This document shows positions 8,468 through 17,544 of a stretch of 64,000 nucleotides of DNA, one piece after another; the first letter of the stretch is position 1, and each line of letters begins with the position of its first letter. The stretch covers positions 1-64,000 of the forward strand of contig NZ_CVRM01000031.1 in assembly GCF_001258055.1 (NCBI RefSeq). The letters run 5' to 3'. Below the pieces are notes generated by a model that saw nothing but the letters and a program-made list of their open reading frames with translations, ran no database searches and was not told the origin of the DNA. The stretch comes from Phaeobacter italicus (lineage in GTDB: Bacteria > Pseudomonadota > Alphaproteobacteria > Rhodobacterales > Rhodobacteraceae). The position numbers and the translations under genes were made by a program.

Positions 8468-9777
8468 ATCCGGTCCCCATCTGCCAAAAGGCCCATGTCG
8501 CGTGCCAGCGCAAGCTGGATCAGGACGACTTCGTATTTTGCGTCAATATGCGCCTGCTCCCTGCGCACGACCTCTTCGTAGATCGACACGACATCCATCA
8601 CGGAACGCTGACCGGCTTTGAATTGGGCCTGGAACAGGCGGTAGGTCTCGCGGCTGGTCTGGGCCAGGGCGGCGGCCTCGGCTTCCTGACGCTGGTAGGA
8701 GGCAAGGCGCTGCATCTGCCGACTGTAGTCACGTCGGGCATCTTCTTCGACTTCTGCCACCTGGCGCTTGGCAACTTCCTTCGTTGCCTCGATCGCCTTG
8801 AGGGCGGCGGGGGTGCCAAGACCAAAGGGTTGGGCAAGATCCAGTGTCAGACCCGCACCAGAGCCGTCGCTGGTTACATTCCCTGCAGCCGAGACCTGCG
8901 GCAGAAGGCCCGCGCGTTCCATCTTGGCCTGTTCGACGCTGCGGGTGGCTTCTGCTTCGGCCTTCAGAACTGTCAGATAGCCGCTACCATCGGGAGGTGT
9001 GGTCAGCTGAAGCCGTGCGGGCTTTTGTTCGAATGTCTGACCGGTGAGGGCCTTCAGTTCTGCATGGGCAGCGGCTGTGGCATCATTGGCTGTCGCGACC
9101 GCAGAGCGCATCCCGTTGATTTTGCTGCGGACAACATTGAGGTCAGAGCGATCCGAGACGCCGCCATCAACGCGGCCCTGCACAATCCGTTCGAATTCGT
9201 ACATCCGCGACAGGGCCCGGCTGCCGACGGCAGCTTTCTCTTGGCCGCGAAGTCCCGACACGTAAAGACCAAGGGCGCTTTCCACCCGGCTGTTCATGTC
9301 GATGGACAGGTTCACGGCCGCGACTTCGACATCTGCTGCAGCAAAGGCGCGTTCAGCCTTGCGCCTGCCGTTGTCGAACAGCACCTGTTCGATCAGGATG
9401 CCAGCCACCAGATCGCCAAGGTCGGTCAGGCTGACCGAAGGACCGATTGTGGGTAGCCAGTTCTTGGACTTCGCCTCCGCCCGGAGTTTGGCGCTTGTCA
9501 GCTCTGCCTCCGAGGCGCGTGCCGAGGCATCGATGGCGGACCGAGCGACCGTGTCATAGATGCTTCCGTCCTCCAGGAGAGAGCGGCGTTGCATCAGCGT
9601 TGAAATCACCTGCGACGGGTTTTCTGCGTCCGGTTGGGCAAAGCTGCTGGCACGACGGTTCACATTTTCGTCTTCGCCAGCTTTGGCAAAGGGCAGGGAT
9701 TGCATGCACCCGGACAGGCAACACAAAAGTGCCACCACGCCAATGGGTCGTCCCAGCTGCATTCTGCCCCCTCGCAT
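8464..9777 (-). CDS. TolC-family outer membrane efflux protein with lipoprotein signal
   Basis: This 437-aa outer membrane factor is the outlet of the type I system. The N-terminus has a hydrophobic stretch ending in LSGC, a lipobox, so the mature protein may be acylated at that Cys. The rest is alpha-helical and Ala/Glu-rich with two homologous halves, as in TolC trimers. Two starts are possible: the ATG at 9777 (AAGGA eight bases upstream) and the ATG at 9762 (GAGGGGG four bases upstream). The lipobox fits either. About 86 bp separate it from the adhesin stop, including a short GACCGG/CCGGTC hairpin at 9835-9849 that could reduce read-through. Confidence 0.88.
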   Translation of the reverse strand: MRGGRMQLGRPIGVVALLCCLSGCMQSLPFAKAGEDENVNRRASSFAQPDAENPSQVISTLMQRRSLLEDGSIYDTVARSAIDASARASEAELTSAKLRAEAKSKNWLPTIGPSVSLTDLGDLVAGILIEQVLFDNGRRKAERAFAAADVEVAAVNLSIDMNSRVESALGLYVSGLRGQEKAAVGSRALSRMYEFERIVQGRVDGGVSDRSDLNVVRSKINGMRSAVATANDATAAAHAELKALTGQTFEQKPARLQLTTPPDGSGYLTVLKAEAEATRSVEQAKMERAGLLPQVSAAGNVTSDGSGAGLTLDLAQPFGLGTPAALKAIEATKEVAKRQVAEVEEDARRDYSRQMQRLASYQRQEAEAAALAQTSRETYRLFQAQFKAGQRSVMDVVSIYEEVVRREQAHIDAKYEVVLIQLALARDMGLLADGDRI

Positions 9778-9863
9778 TGCCTGTGTCCTTACCCTTGTGT
9801 CCGGGTATTTGGTCGAGGGCCAGCTATAGTGTTTGACCGGCCCCCGGTCGACCTGTTTTCGGA

Positions 9864-12800
9864 TTAGATGATCACCTGAACATCGTTATCGACCACCAGG
9901 GTCGTGCCGTCGTTTCCGATCGTGTAGACATTATACACCTCGCCATCCACAACGCGTGTTCCTGCGCTTGTAGCGTTGCCACCTGTCAGTGTGATGCGAT
10001 CATTGTCATTATCACTGCCGTGAATGGTCAGCGTGTCAGAGTTGTTTGACAGAGCTTTGATATCAGCTTCGCTCAACGTCAGTTGGACGTCAGTGGAGAA
10101 TTGCAGATCAAGGTTGTCGATGTTGAAGTCGCCAAGCTTGGCATGATCAAGGGTGCCAGAGTTGGTGGCATTGTCATCGAAAATAACAAGCGTGCTGGAC
10201 GTGTTGCCAACAGCATCCGACCGCGACAGCACGAGGTGAGTGCCGTCCGGGATCGGCGCGCCGAATTCGAACTCGGTTCCGTCTTGCGGATCTACCGTTT
10301 TGGTGGCAGCGGGTGAGCTCACTGTACCGGCGGGATTAAGCGTGTTCACCGTGTAGTTGTCGGTGGCGTCTTTTGTTTCGAGTTCAAGGATCCCTTGACC
10401 CGTGATTTTGAGCGCGTAGATGGACGCGGGATCGACCACTGTATCAATGTCGAACTGCTCGGTCACAGTCTCGGTGTTTCCGGCTGCATCGGTCGCTGAA
10501 ATAGTCGCGATCACGGTGCGGTCGCCATCAGGCAGGTCCGCATCATTGAGCGTCGCACTCCAATTGCCAGATGCGTCAACCGTTGCAGTCACTTCCTTAC
10601 CATCAACGATGACTTTGACTGCCGATCCGGCTTCAACTGTCCCGTTGAAGGTAACACCAGCTTGCTGCTCTGCCTTGGTGATCACATCATCCGCGGTCTG
10701 GTTCGGCTGAACGGTGAGAGGTACAACATGGGTATCAAGCTCAACGGTGTCGGACACACTTGCCGTGTTGCCTGCGTCGTCCACGATCGAAGCGGTGATC
10801 GGCAGCGTGGTTTCACCGGTGGGGATATCGCCAGCCGGGAAGGTGGTTGACCAGTTGCCAGCATTGTCCGCAGTGACCTGGCGACTTGCAGTGCCTAGGC
10901 CAACTGTCACCACCAGACCCGGCGTTGCCGTACCGCTGATTTCGACACCGTCTGCGCGTTCTGTCGCGTTGATGACGTCGTCGATTTCAATCGGGTCAGG
11001 AGATAGCGCCACAGTGCCGGCAACGGTATCCACCCGCAGGGCAGAGGAGGTCGAGGCGGTGTTACCCGCCGCGTCCGTCGCCGACACTGTGACCGAGGTA
11101 TTGTATTCACCACCTGTCAGCGCGCCCGGTTCAAACAGTGCGGACCATGTACCATTCTGGGCAACGGTCGCTGTACGTGTGACACCTGCAACGGTGACCT
11201 GAACGCTGGAGCCGGGCTCTGCCGCGCCCGTGAGGGTGACGCCCGCCTGGGCTTCTGCTGCGTTGACAATATCGTCGCCCGCCTGATTGGGGTCGATGGT
11301 GACCGAAGTGGAGGTGTCCACCCGCAGCGTGCCTGTTGCGGTCTCGGTGTTGCCCGCCAGATCGGTCGCGGTGACGCTGATGGGAGAGTCATAGGGGGTT
11401 GCAGATTGTGTAATCTCGTTTGCGCCATAAGGCGCGCTCCAGCGGCCCTGTGCATCCGCAGTGACAGTGCGGGTGATCCCTTGGAACGTGACAGCGACGG
11501 AGGCACCGGCCTCTGCTGTGCCAGTCAGGGTGAGACCACCAGAGGCTTCGGCGCCGTTCAGAAGGTCATCCCCGCCAGCTTGGCCCGGATCAATGCCGAC
11601 AGTGGTCGTGGTGTCGACGCGGATGCTGCTGCTGGTGGTCGCTGTGTTGCCATAAGCGTCCGTCGCAGTTGCCGTGACTGTCGTGTCATAAGCGCCGTCG
11701 GCAATATCCGAACCGACAAAGGTTGCGGTCCAGTTGCCTTGCTGGTCTGCCGTCACGGTACGGCTTGCGTTGCCCAGTGTCACAACAACCGATGCGCCGG
11801 GTTCTGCGGTGCCGGTCAGGTTCAGACCGTTGCTGGCCTCTACGCCGTTGATCAAGTTGTCACCCGCCAGCGGATTGCTGAGGGCCACAGTGGTTTCTGT
11901 ATCGACACGGACGGTGCCTGTGGTCGAGGCGGTGTTGCCAACGGCATCGGTCGCGGTGACCGAAACATTGGCGTCGTATTCGCCGGTGGGGATTTCGCTA
12001 GAGGTGAAATCCGCACTCCATTTACCCTGAGCATCCGCCGTGACGGTCCGTGTTGTCCCCTCGAGCGTCACGGCGACAGTTGCGCCGGCCTCGGCGGTGC
12101 CGGTGAGGGTCACGCCTGCGGCTGCTTCGGGTGCAGAAATAACGCCGTCGGTGGCCTGAACCGCATCCAGTGCCGCAGTTGTTTCCGTATCAACGGGAAT
12201 AAAGGTCGAGGCAGAGCTGACGTTGCCGTGAATATCTGTCGCAACAGCAGAGACCGCCGCGTTATAGGTGCCGGTTGCGATTTCGGAGCTGAGATAGCTT
12301 GCTGACCAGTTTCCTGCACCATCAGCCTGCACGGTGCGGCTGACACCTTGGAAGGTGACGACAACGGAAGAGCCAGCTTCGGCCGTGCCGGTCAGAGTAA
12401 TGCCGGTGGCCTGTTCTGCGCCGCTGATGATGTGGTCGTCGCCGACCTGCGTGTTGATTGTCACGCGGGTTTCGGTGTCGACATTGATGGTGTGCGTGGT
12501 TGTGCTGGTGTTGCCAAAGGCATCGGCGCTCGTCACTTCGATTGTCGAGGTGTAGATGCCGGTGGCCACTTCGTTCACGCCGTAGTTCACGGACCAGGTG
12601 CCATCCTGGGCAACCGTGGTTGTGCGGGTCACACCCTGAAAGACCACGCTGACGCTTGCGCCCGCTTCGCCGGTGCCGTTGATCTGAACGCCATCTGCCA
12701 CTTCGATGTAGTTGACGTGATCGTCACCTTCGACGGTGTTGACGGCAATCGGCGGGGGGGTGGTGTCAATAATGACCGACGGCCCGTCGAGATTGAACTC

Positions 12801-13556
12801 GGTGCCTTGCGGATCTTTCACATAGACGGTGGTTTCGTAGTCACCATCCGGTGGCAGATTGGTCACAGGGAAGTTCACAACCCAGGTGCCATCGTCCTTG
12901 ACGGTGGTTGTCGCGACGATGGTGCCAAGGGTGACTTCTACCACCGAACCCGGCGCGCCTGTGCCGCTGACGACGACATCATCGGTTGTGGCGCTGGCCA
13001 CGGGATAGGTTGCATCAGGATTGTCGACCGTGGGGGTTGTCGACCCGCCACCACCGCCGCCGCCGCCACCACCGCCGACAAGGACGGCCGCGCCAGCTAC
13101 ACCAGCCGCAGCACCAGCAGTGCCGAGGCCGCCAACCAACGGTGCAACGAGAGGTGCGACAACCGGTTCGATGCGCTCAACGTCAAGGAACACCATGTCA
13201 TCATAGGCGCTCCACTTGCCGCTCAGATCGAGGGGTTCGTAGCTGGCAAACAGCATGCCGTCGGTGCGGTCTTCGAGGACAACCTCGATGAAGTTGCCTT
13301 CTTCGCTGAGGAACAGGTTCTTGCCGCCGGTGGCGCCGGTGTCATAAAACCCGTCGAGCACAATGACCTGGCCGTCGATCAGCGTGATGTGCAGATCACT
13401 GCCGCGGCGGGCGTAGCTCTCAACGTCAGAAGGGCCGAGATTGAGGGAAATATCTTTGGCGTGAGCCACTGCAATTGCAGCCTGGGGTGCCTCAACAGAA
13501 GTGCCATGCTGCTTAGTGCCCGCCATGTCGCGGGTGATGTATCCAACCGTGCTCAT
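9864..13556 (-). CDS. Large type I-secreted adhesin with tandem Ig-like repeats (Bap/LapA-like)
   Basis: This is a 1230-aa surface or extracellular adhesin. Residues 1-140 resemble the BapA/LapF-type prefix domain. A hydrophobic Ala/Gly stretch and eleven consecutive glycines (161-171) follow, the likely retention or linker segment. Then come one divergent (about 180-270) and eight well-matched (271-1042) Ig-like repeats of 94-99 residues. The C-terminal 188 residues end in an Asp/Asn-rich segment and a hydrophobic terminus (DNDVQVII), as in T1SS substrates with uncleaved C-terminal signals. No RTX nonapeptide array is obvious. It is the first gene of the operon that encodes its likely exporter. 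A role in attachment or biofilm is inferred from family and context. Confidence 0.88.
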   Translation of the reverse strand: MSTVGYITRDMAGTKQHGTSVEAPQAAIAVAHAKDISLNLGPSDVESYARRGSDLHITLIDGQVIVLDGFYDTGATGGKNLFLSEEGNFIEVVLEDRTDGMLFASYEPLDLSGKWSAYDDMVFLDVERIEPVVAPLVAPLVGGLGTAGAAAGVAGAAVLVGGGGGGGGGGGSTTPTVDNPDATYPVASATTDDVVVSGTGAPGSVVEVTLGTIVATTTVKDDGTWVVNFPVTNLPPDGDYETTVYVKDPQGTEFNLDGPSVIIDTTPPPIAVNTVEGDDHVNYIEVADGVQINGTGEAGASVSVVFQGVTRTTTVAQDGTWSVNYGVNEVATGIYTSTIEVTSADAFGNTSTTTHTINVDTETRVTINTQVGDDHIISGAEQATGITLTGTAEAGSSVVVTFQGVSRTVQADGAGNWSASYLSSEIATGTYNAAVSAVATDIHGNVSSASTFIPVDTETTAALDAVQATDGVISAPEAAAGVTLTGTAEAGATVAVTLEGTTRTVTADAQGKWSADFTSSEIPTGEYDANVSVTATDAVGNTASTTGTVRVDTETTVALSNPLAGDNLINGVEASNGLNLTGTAEPGASVVVTLGNASRTVTADQQGNWTATFVGSDIADGAYDTTVTATATDAYGNTATTSSSIRVDTTTTVGIDPGQAGGDDLLNGAEASGGLTLTGTAEAGASVAVTFQGITRTVTADAQGRWSAPYGANEITQSATPYDSPISVTATDLAGNTETATGTLRVDTSTSVTIDPNQAGDDIVNAAEAQAGVTLTGAAEPGSSVQVTVAGVTRTATVAQNGTWSALFEPGALTGGEYNTSVTVSATDAAGNTASTSSALRVDTVAGTVALSPDPIEIDDVINATERADGVEISGTATPGLVVTVGLGTASRQVTADNAGNWSTTFPAGDIPTGETTLPITASIVDDAGNTASVSDTVELDTHVVPLTVQPNQTADDVITKAEQQAGVTFNGTVEAGSAVKVIVDGKEVTATVDASGNWSATLNDADLPDGDRTVIATISATDAAGNTETVTEQFDIDTVVDPASIYALKITGQGILELETKDATDNYTVNTLNPAGTVSSPAATKTVDPQDGTEFEFGAPIPDGTHLVLSRSDAVGNTSSTLVIFDDNATNSGTLDHAKLGDFNIDNLDLQFSTDVQLTLSEADIKALSNNSDTLTIHGSDNDNDRITLTGGNATSAGTRVVDGEVYNVYTIGNDGTTLVVDNDVQVII
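10431..12746 (-). repeat. Eight tandem Ig-like repeats inside the adhesin gene
   Basis: Repeat units cover residues 271-364, 365-460, 461-556, 557-652, 653-751, 752-847, 848-945 and 946-1042 of the adhesin. Each has a GxxLTGTAEAG-like strand, a GNWSA-like core, a TATDxxGNT-like strand and ends with VDT. Units 2-4 are most alike; 7 and 8 are the most divergent. The repetition is visible at DNA level and could support recombination that changes repeat number. Confidence 0.9.
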
Positions 13557-14252
13557 TTTTATATACCGCTCGTCAATAGACCACGGCGCTCTAATACGGA
13601 GCGCTTGGGTGCCTGTTATGTTTGCTCAACTCGACCGTCTTCGCGGCCATATTGCTGCCATAATGGGGCTGGGCTTATGATCTTGTCTAGGTTCTGTTGT
13701 CGCGGTTTTTCCTGAAAACGCGCAGGTGTGGCTAATTTGTATTCAATTTTAGTGCTTGTTTATTGTGCGCTTTTCGATGGGGCTGCTGCGGCGAGGGGCG
13801 TTAACGAATTTCTTGCGCTGCGTTTACGATTCGCATGGCGGTGAAATGCTTGTGTTTTATGGCCGAAACCCGCAAAAGCAGCGCTTTTCGTCCGGGTTAA
13901 AGCCCCACATTTGAGCAGCGGACGTCACGGTGAAATCGCTGATGTGTGAACAAGTGTTCTATTAAAACCTACTGGCAATTAACCAAAAACACACCAGTTT
14001 CAGATAGGATGAAGACCCAAATTGGTGTAGAGTTGAACGTAAGTAGACGACGCCGAAACCCAGGCCCCAGCCGGAATGTCACCGATCAGAGTGACCCGCT
14101 GGTCTTGTCTCCGCCGGTCTCGGCGCCGAGCAGAATTCAGACGAATAATTTGACGCGGACACCCTTGGCCCTCGCGCTGGGCTCCCTCTGTCCGTGTGCA
14201 AACTTGAACCCCAGGAGGAATGGCGCGCAGTAAGCTAGGAGGCTAGAGCCAG
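13557..14252. other. Intergenic region between adhesin operon and prkA
   Basis: This is a 696-bp gap between divergent operons. It must hold the promoters of the adhesin operon (minus strand) and of prkA (plus strand). Short open frames, such as one at 13946-14233, lack a recognisable product or start signal. A good TAGGAGG site precedes prkA. I see no clear operator. Confidence 0.5.
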
Positions 14253-16187
14253 ATGAAAGACATTGCCGAAATATTTGCCGAACAATACGGCGAGACGCGC
14301 GAGCAAGAGATGTCACTGCAGGAGTATCTGAACGCCTGCCGTGAGGATCCGGGCATGTACGCCAATGTTGCCGAGCGGATGCTCAAGGCGATCGGGGACG
14401 AGGAGCTGGTCGATACCTCAAAGGACTCGCGTCTTGGCCCCATCTTTCAGAACCGAACCATCAAGCGATATGCCGCCTTCAAGGACTTTTACGGAATGGA
14501 AGACACGATCGAACGGATCGTGGGCTATTTCCGTCATGCCGCGCAGGGGTTGGAAGAACGCAAGCAGATCCTCTATCTCCTTGGGCCGGTCGGGGGCGGT
14601 AAATCCTCTCTTGCGGAGCGATTGAAGCGTCTGGTCGAGGATCAGCCGATCTACGTGCTCAAGGCCGGAAATCAGCTGTCTCCCATTTTCGAGAGCCCGC
14701 TGGGCCTGTTTGATCCGGTGCGCATGGGCAAGCTGCTGCAGGATGAATACGGCATTGCGCAGCATCGCCTGCCGGGCCTGATGTCACCTTGGGCGGTTCA
14801 GCGGCTGGATGAATTCGATGGTGACATCAACAGGTTTTCGGTTGTTCGCATGTATCCATCGCGCTTGCGCCGCATCTGCGTCGCCAAGGTTGAGCCGGGT
14901 GACGAGAACAACCAGGATATTTCCACTTTGGTGGGCAAGGTCGACATCCGCCAGCTGGAACATTTCAGCCAGGACAACCCGGATGCCTATTCCTTCTCTG
15001 GTGGCTTGAACCGCGCGACCCAGGGCATTCTTGAGTTTGTCGAAATGTTCAAGGCGCCGATCAAGATGCTGCACCCGTTGCTGACAGCAACGCAGGAAGG
15101 CAACTACATGGGGACAGAGAGCTTTGGCGCGATCCCCTTCACCGGGCTTATCCTGGCCCACTCCAATGAATCCGAGTGGCAGCAGTTCAAGAACAACAAG
15201 AACAACGAGGCGTTCATTGACCGTGTTTCGATTGTCAAAGTTCCCTACTGCCTGCGGGTGACAGAAGAGGCTAAGATCTATGACAAACTGATTGAGCATA
15301 GTGAACTGGCGAACGCCCCTTGCGCGCCCGAAACGCTGAAGATCCTGTCCCGCTTTTCTGTTCTGACACGGCTCAAGCCGCACGAGAACTCAAACCTCTA
15401 TTCCAAACTGCGCGTCTATGATGGTGAGAGCCTGAAAGACACCGACCCCAAGGCAAAGACCGTGCAGGAATATCAGGACCGCGCGGGTGTGGATGAGGGG
15501 ATGAATGGGATATCGACCCGGTTCGCCTTTAAGGTTCTGTCGAGTACATTCAATTTCGATACCGATGAGGTCGCCGCCGATCCGGTCCATTTGATGTACG
15601 TGCTGGAGCAGATGATCAAACGGGAACAGTTCCCGGCCGAGACCGAGGCAAAATATCTCGCCTTCATCAAGACAGAGCTCGCGCCGCGCTATGAGGAGTT
15701 CATCGGCAACGAAATTCAGAAAGCCTACCTCGAGAGCTATACTGAATACGGCCAGAACGTCTTTGACCGCTATATCGCCTATGCTGACGCCTGGATCGAA
15801 GAACAGGACTATAAAGATCCCGATACCGGCCAGCTTTACGACCGCGAGGTTCTGGACGCCGAGCTGAGCAAGATTGAAAAGCCGGTGGGCATCGCAAACC
15901 CCAAGGACTTCCGCAACGAGGTTGTCAAATTTGCTCTGCGTCACCGGGCAAATACCGGGGCCAATCCAGCCTGGAATTCCTACGAGAAGCTGCGAGATGT
16001 GATTGAAAAACACATGTTCAGCCAGGTCGAAGAGCTGCTGCCGGTGATTTCCTTTGGTTCAAAAAAGGACAGCAAAACCGAAGGCAAACACCAGGAGTTC
16101 GTCGAACGTATGCGCAGCCACGGCTACACCGACCGGCAGGTTCGCAGGCTGGTGGAATGGTACATGCGTGTGAACAAGGCGGGCTAA
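14253..16187 (+). CDS. prkA: PrkA/YeaG-family serine protein kinase
   Basis: This 644-aa protein has an AAA-type nucleotide-binding domain in the N-terminal two thirds (Walker A GPVGGGKS at residues 111-118) and a C-terminal PrkA kinase domain. Length and sequence match the PrkA/YeaG family, which acts with its partner proteins in stationary-phase and nutrient-stress responses in enterobacteria. The targets in this organism are unknown. The ATG is preceded by TAGGAGG. It is followed after 19 bp by the DUF444 gene and then spoVR, the usual three-gene set, so the three products probably act together. Confidence 0.95.
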   Translation: MKDIAEIFAEQYGETREQEMSLQEYLNACREDPGMYANVAERMLKAIGDEELVDTSKDSRLGPIFQNRTIKRYAAFKDFYGMEDTIERIVGYFRHAAQGLEERKQILYLLGPVGGGKSSLAERLKRLVEDQPIYVLKAGNQLSPIFESPLGLFDPVRMGKLLQDEYGIAQHRLPGLMSPWAVQRLDEFDGDINRFSVVRMYPSRLRRICVAKVEPGDENNQDISTLVGKVDIRQLEHFSQDNPDAYSFSGGLNRATQGILEFVEMFKAPIKMLHPLLTATQEGNYMGTESFGAIPFTGLILAHSNESEWQQFKNNKNNEAFIDRVSIVKVPYCLRVTEEAKIYDKLIEHSELANAPCAPETLKILSRFSVLTRLKPHENSNLYSKLRVYDGESLKDTDPKAKTVQEYQDRAGVDEGMNGISTRFAFKVLSSTFNFDTDEVAADPVHLMYVLEQMIKREQFPAETEAKYLAFIKTELAPRYEEFIGNEIQKAYLESYTEYGQNVFDRYIAYADAWIEEQDYKDPDTGQLYDREVLDAELSKIEKPVGIANPKDFRNEVVKFALRHRANTGANPAWNSYEKLRDVIEKHMFSQVEELLPVISFGSKKDSKTEGKHQEFVERMRSHGYTDRQVRRLVEWYMRVNKAG

Positions 16188-16206
16188 CAACAAAGGTGGG
16201 AGGCTG

Positions 16207-17544
16207 ATGCATCACTTCATTGACAGGCGCGCCAACCCCAAGGGGAAAAGTTTGGGGAACCGGCAACGGTTCCTCGAACGCGCCCGCGACAGCATCAAGG
16301 AACGCGTAGATCGTTCCGTCCGGGAAAAATCAATCAAGGATGGCGGTGGGATCCCCGCAGAGGGGGAAAAGGTCACGATCCCCTCGCGAGGGTTGAAGGA
16401 ACCTCGCTTTCACCACTCTTCCAAGGGGGGGCGCCGACGCCATGTGTTGCCCGGCAACAAGGATTTTGTTGTTGGTGACACATTGAAACGCCCCCAAGGC
16501 GGGGCCGGGGAGGGAGGCAAGAAGGCCTCTGAGGACGGAGACGGGTCAGACGAGTTTTCCTTTACTCTGACGCGGGACGAATATCTCGAGATCCTGTTTG
16601 ACGGTCTGGAGCTTCCGGATCTTGTCGAGAAGGCGACGGTAGAAACCGAAACCATTGGCACGCGCCGCGCTGGGCTCACCACTGCGGGCACGCCCAATAA
16701 CCTCAACCTCGTGCGCACAATGCGCAATTCCTTGGGGCGTCGGATCGCGTTGCAGCGCCCCTCGGCCAAGAGCATTTCCGATTTGGAACAGCAGATCAAC
16801 GAACTGGAGGAGATCGAGGCCCGCACTCCGGATCAGGACGCGCAACTGGCGGAACTGCGGCAGAGGCTGGAGGTGCTGGAACGCAAGCGCAGGGTGGTCG
16901 GCTACATCGATCCGCTGGATCTGCGCTACGACACATATGTGCCGGAAAAGATCCGCAACTCTCGCGCTGTGGTCTTTTGCCTGATGGATGTGTCGGGATC
17001 CATGCAAGAGCGGGAAAAGGACCTTGCGAAACGCTTTTTTCTGTTGCTGCACCTGTTCCTGACACGCAGCTATGAACACACCGAGCTGGTTTTCGTGCGC
17101 CACACTCACCACGCGCAAGAGGTGGACGAAGAAACCTTCTTTTACGCGCGGGAAACTGGCGGCACGATCGTGTCGACAGCCCTGGAGAAGATGAAGGAGA
17201 TCATAGCTGAGCGCTATCCACCGGATGAATGGAACATCTATGGGGCGCAGGCCTCGGACGGTGAAAACTTTGGCAATGACTCCATCCGATGCAAAACGCT
17301 CCTGCTGGAGGATCTTTTGCCGGTCTGTCAGTTCTACGCTTATGTCGAGATCGTCGACGAAAACGCAGACATGTTGCTGAACAATCCAGAGGTCGGAGAG
17401 GATCTCTGGCAGAACTTCCGTGAAGTCAAAGCGCAGGCTGCTCATTTTGAGATGCAGCGGGTGTCACAGCCATCACACATCTATCCGATCTTCAGGGAGT
17501 TTTTCCTCCCCAAGGCGCAAGGGGGCCAGCATGCAGGCAGCTGA
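16207..17544 (+). CDS. YeaH/YhbH family protein (DUF444)
   Basis: This 445-aa protein is the standard neighbour of PrkA. The N-terminal 130 residues are basic and low in complexity. A coiled-coil region (about 190-235) precedes a von Willebrand A-like domain with a MIDAS-type MDVSGSM at residues 260-266. The family function is unknown, but its co-occurrence with prkA and spoVR is strong. The ATG has a GGGAGG site. Its 3' end overlaps the start of spoVR by 14 bp. Confidence 0.93.
   Translation: MHHFIDRRANPKGKSLGNRQRFLERARDSIKERVDRSVREKSIKDGGGIPAEGEKVTIPSRGLKEPRFHHSSKGGRRRHVLPGNKDFVVGDTLKRPQGGAGEGGKKASEDGDGSDEFSFTLTRDEYLEILFDGLELPDLVEKATVETETIGTRRAGLTTAGTPNNLNLVRTMRNSLGRRIALQRPSAKSISDLEQQINELEEIEARTPDQDAQLAELRQRLEVLERKRRVVGYIDPLDLRYDTYVPEKIRNSRAVVFCLMDVSGSMQEREKDLAKRFFLLLHLFLTRSYEHTELVFVRHTHHAQEVDEETFFYARETGGTIVSTALEKMKEIIAERYPPDEWNIYGAQASDGENFGNDSIRCKTLLLEDLLPVCQFYAYVEIVDENADMLLNNPEVGEDLWQNFREVKAQAAHFEMQRVSQPSHIYPIFREFFLPKAQGGQHAGS

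Noticed and set aside
10431-12746. Periodic repeats that might be a CRISPR or satellite array.
   Set aside because: Unit length is about 290 bp, in frame and protein-coding Ig-like repeats, not short palindromic repeats with spacers.
9864-13556. RTX calcium-binding nonapeptide array in the adhesin.
   Set aside because: The C-terminal Asp-rich segment does not repeat as GGxGxDxxx; it was described only as a T1SS-type C-terminus.
12348-13715. A 455-aa plus-strand frame across the start of the adhesin gene.
   Set aside because: Its sequence is the complement of the Ig-repeat coding region and the poly-Gly linker; no start signal or family match.
13946-14233. A 95-codon open frame upstream of prkA.
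   Set aside because: No ribosome binding site and a composition unlike its neighbours; it may be part of the promoter region.
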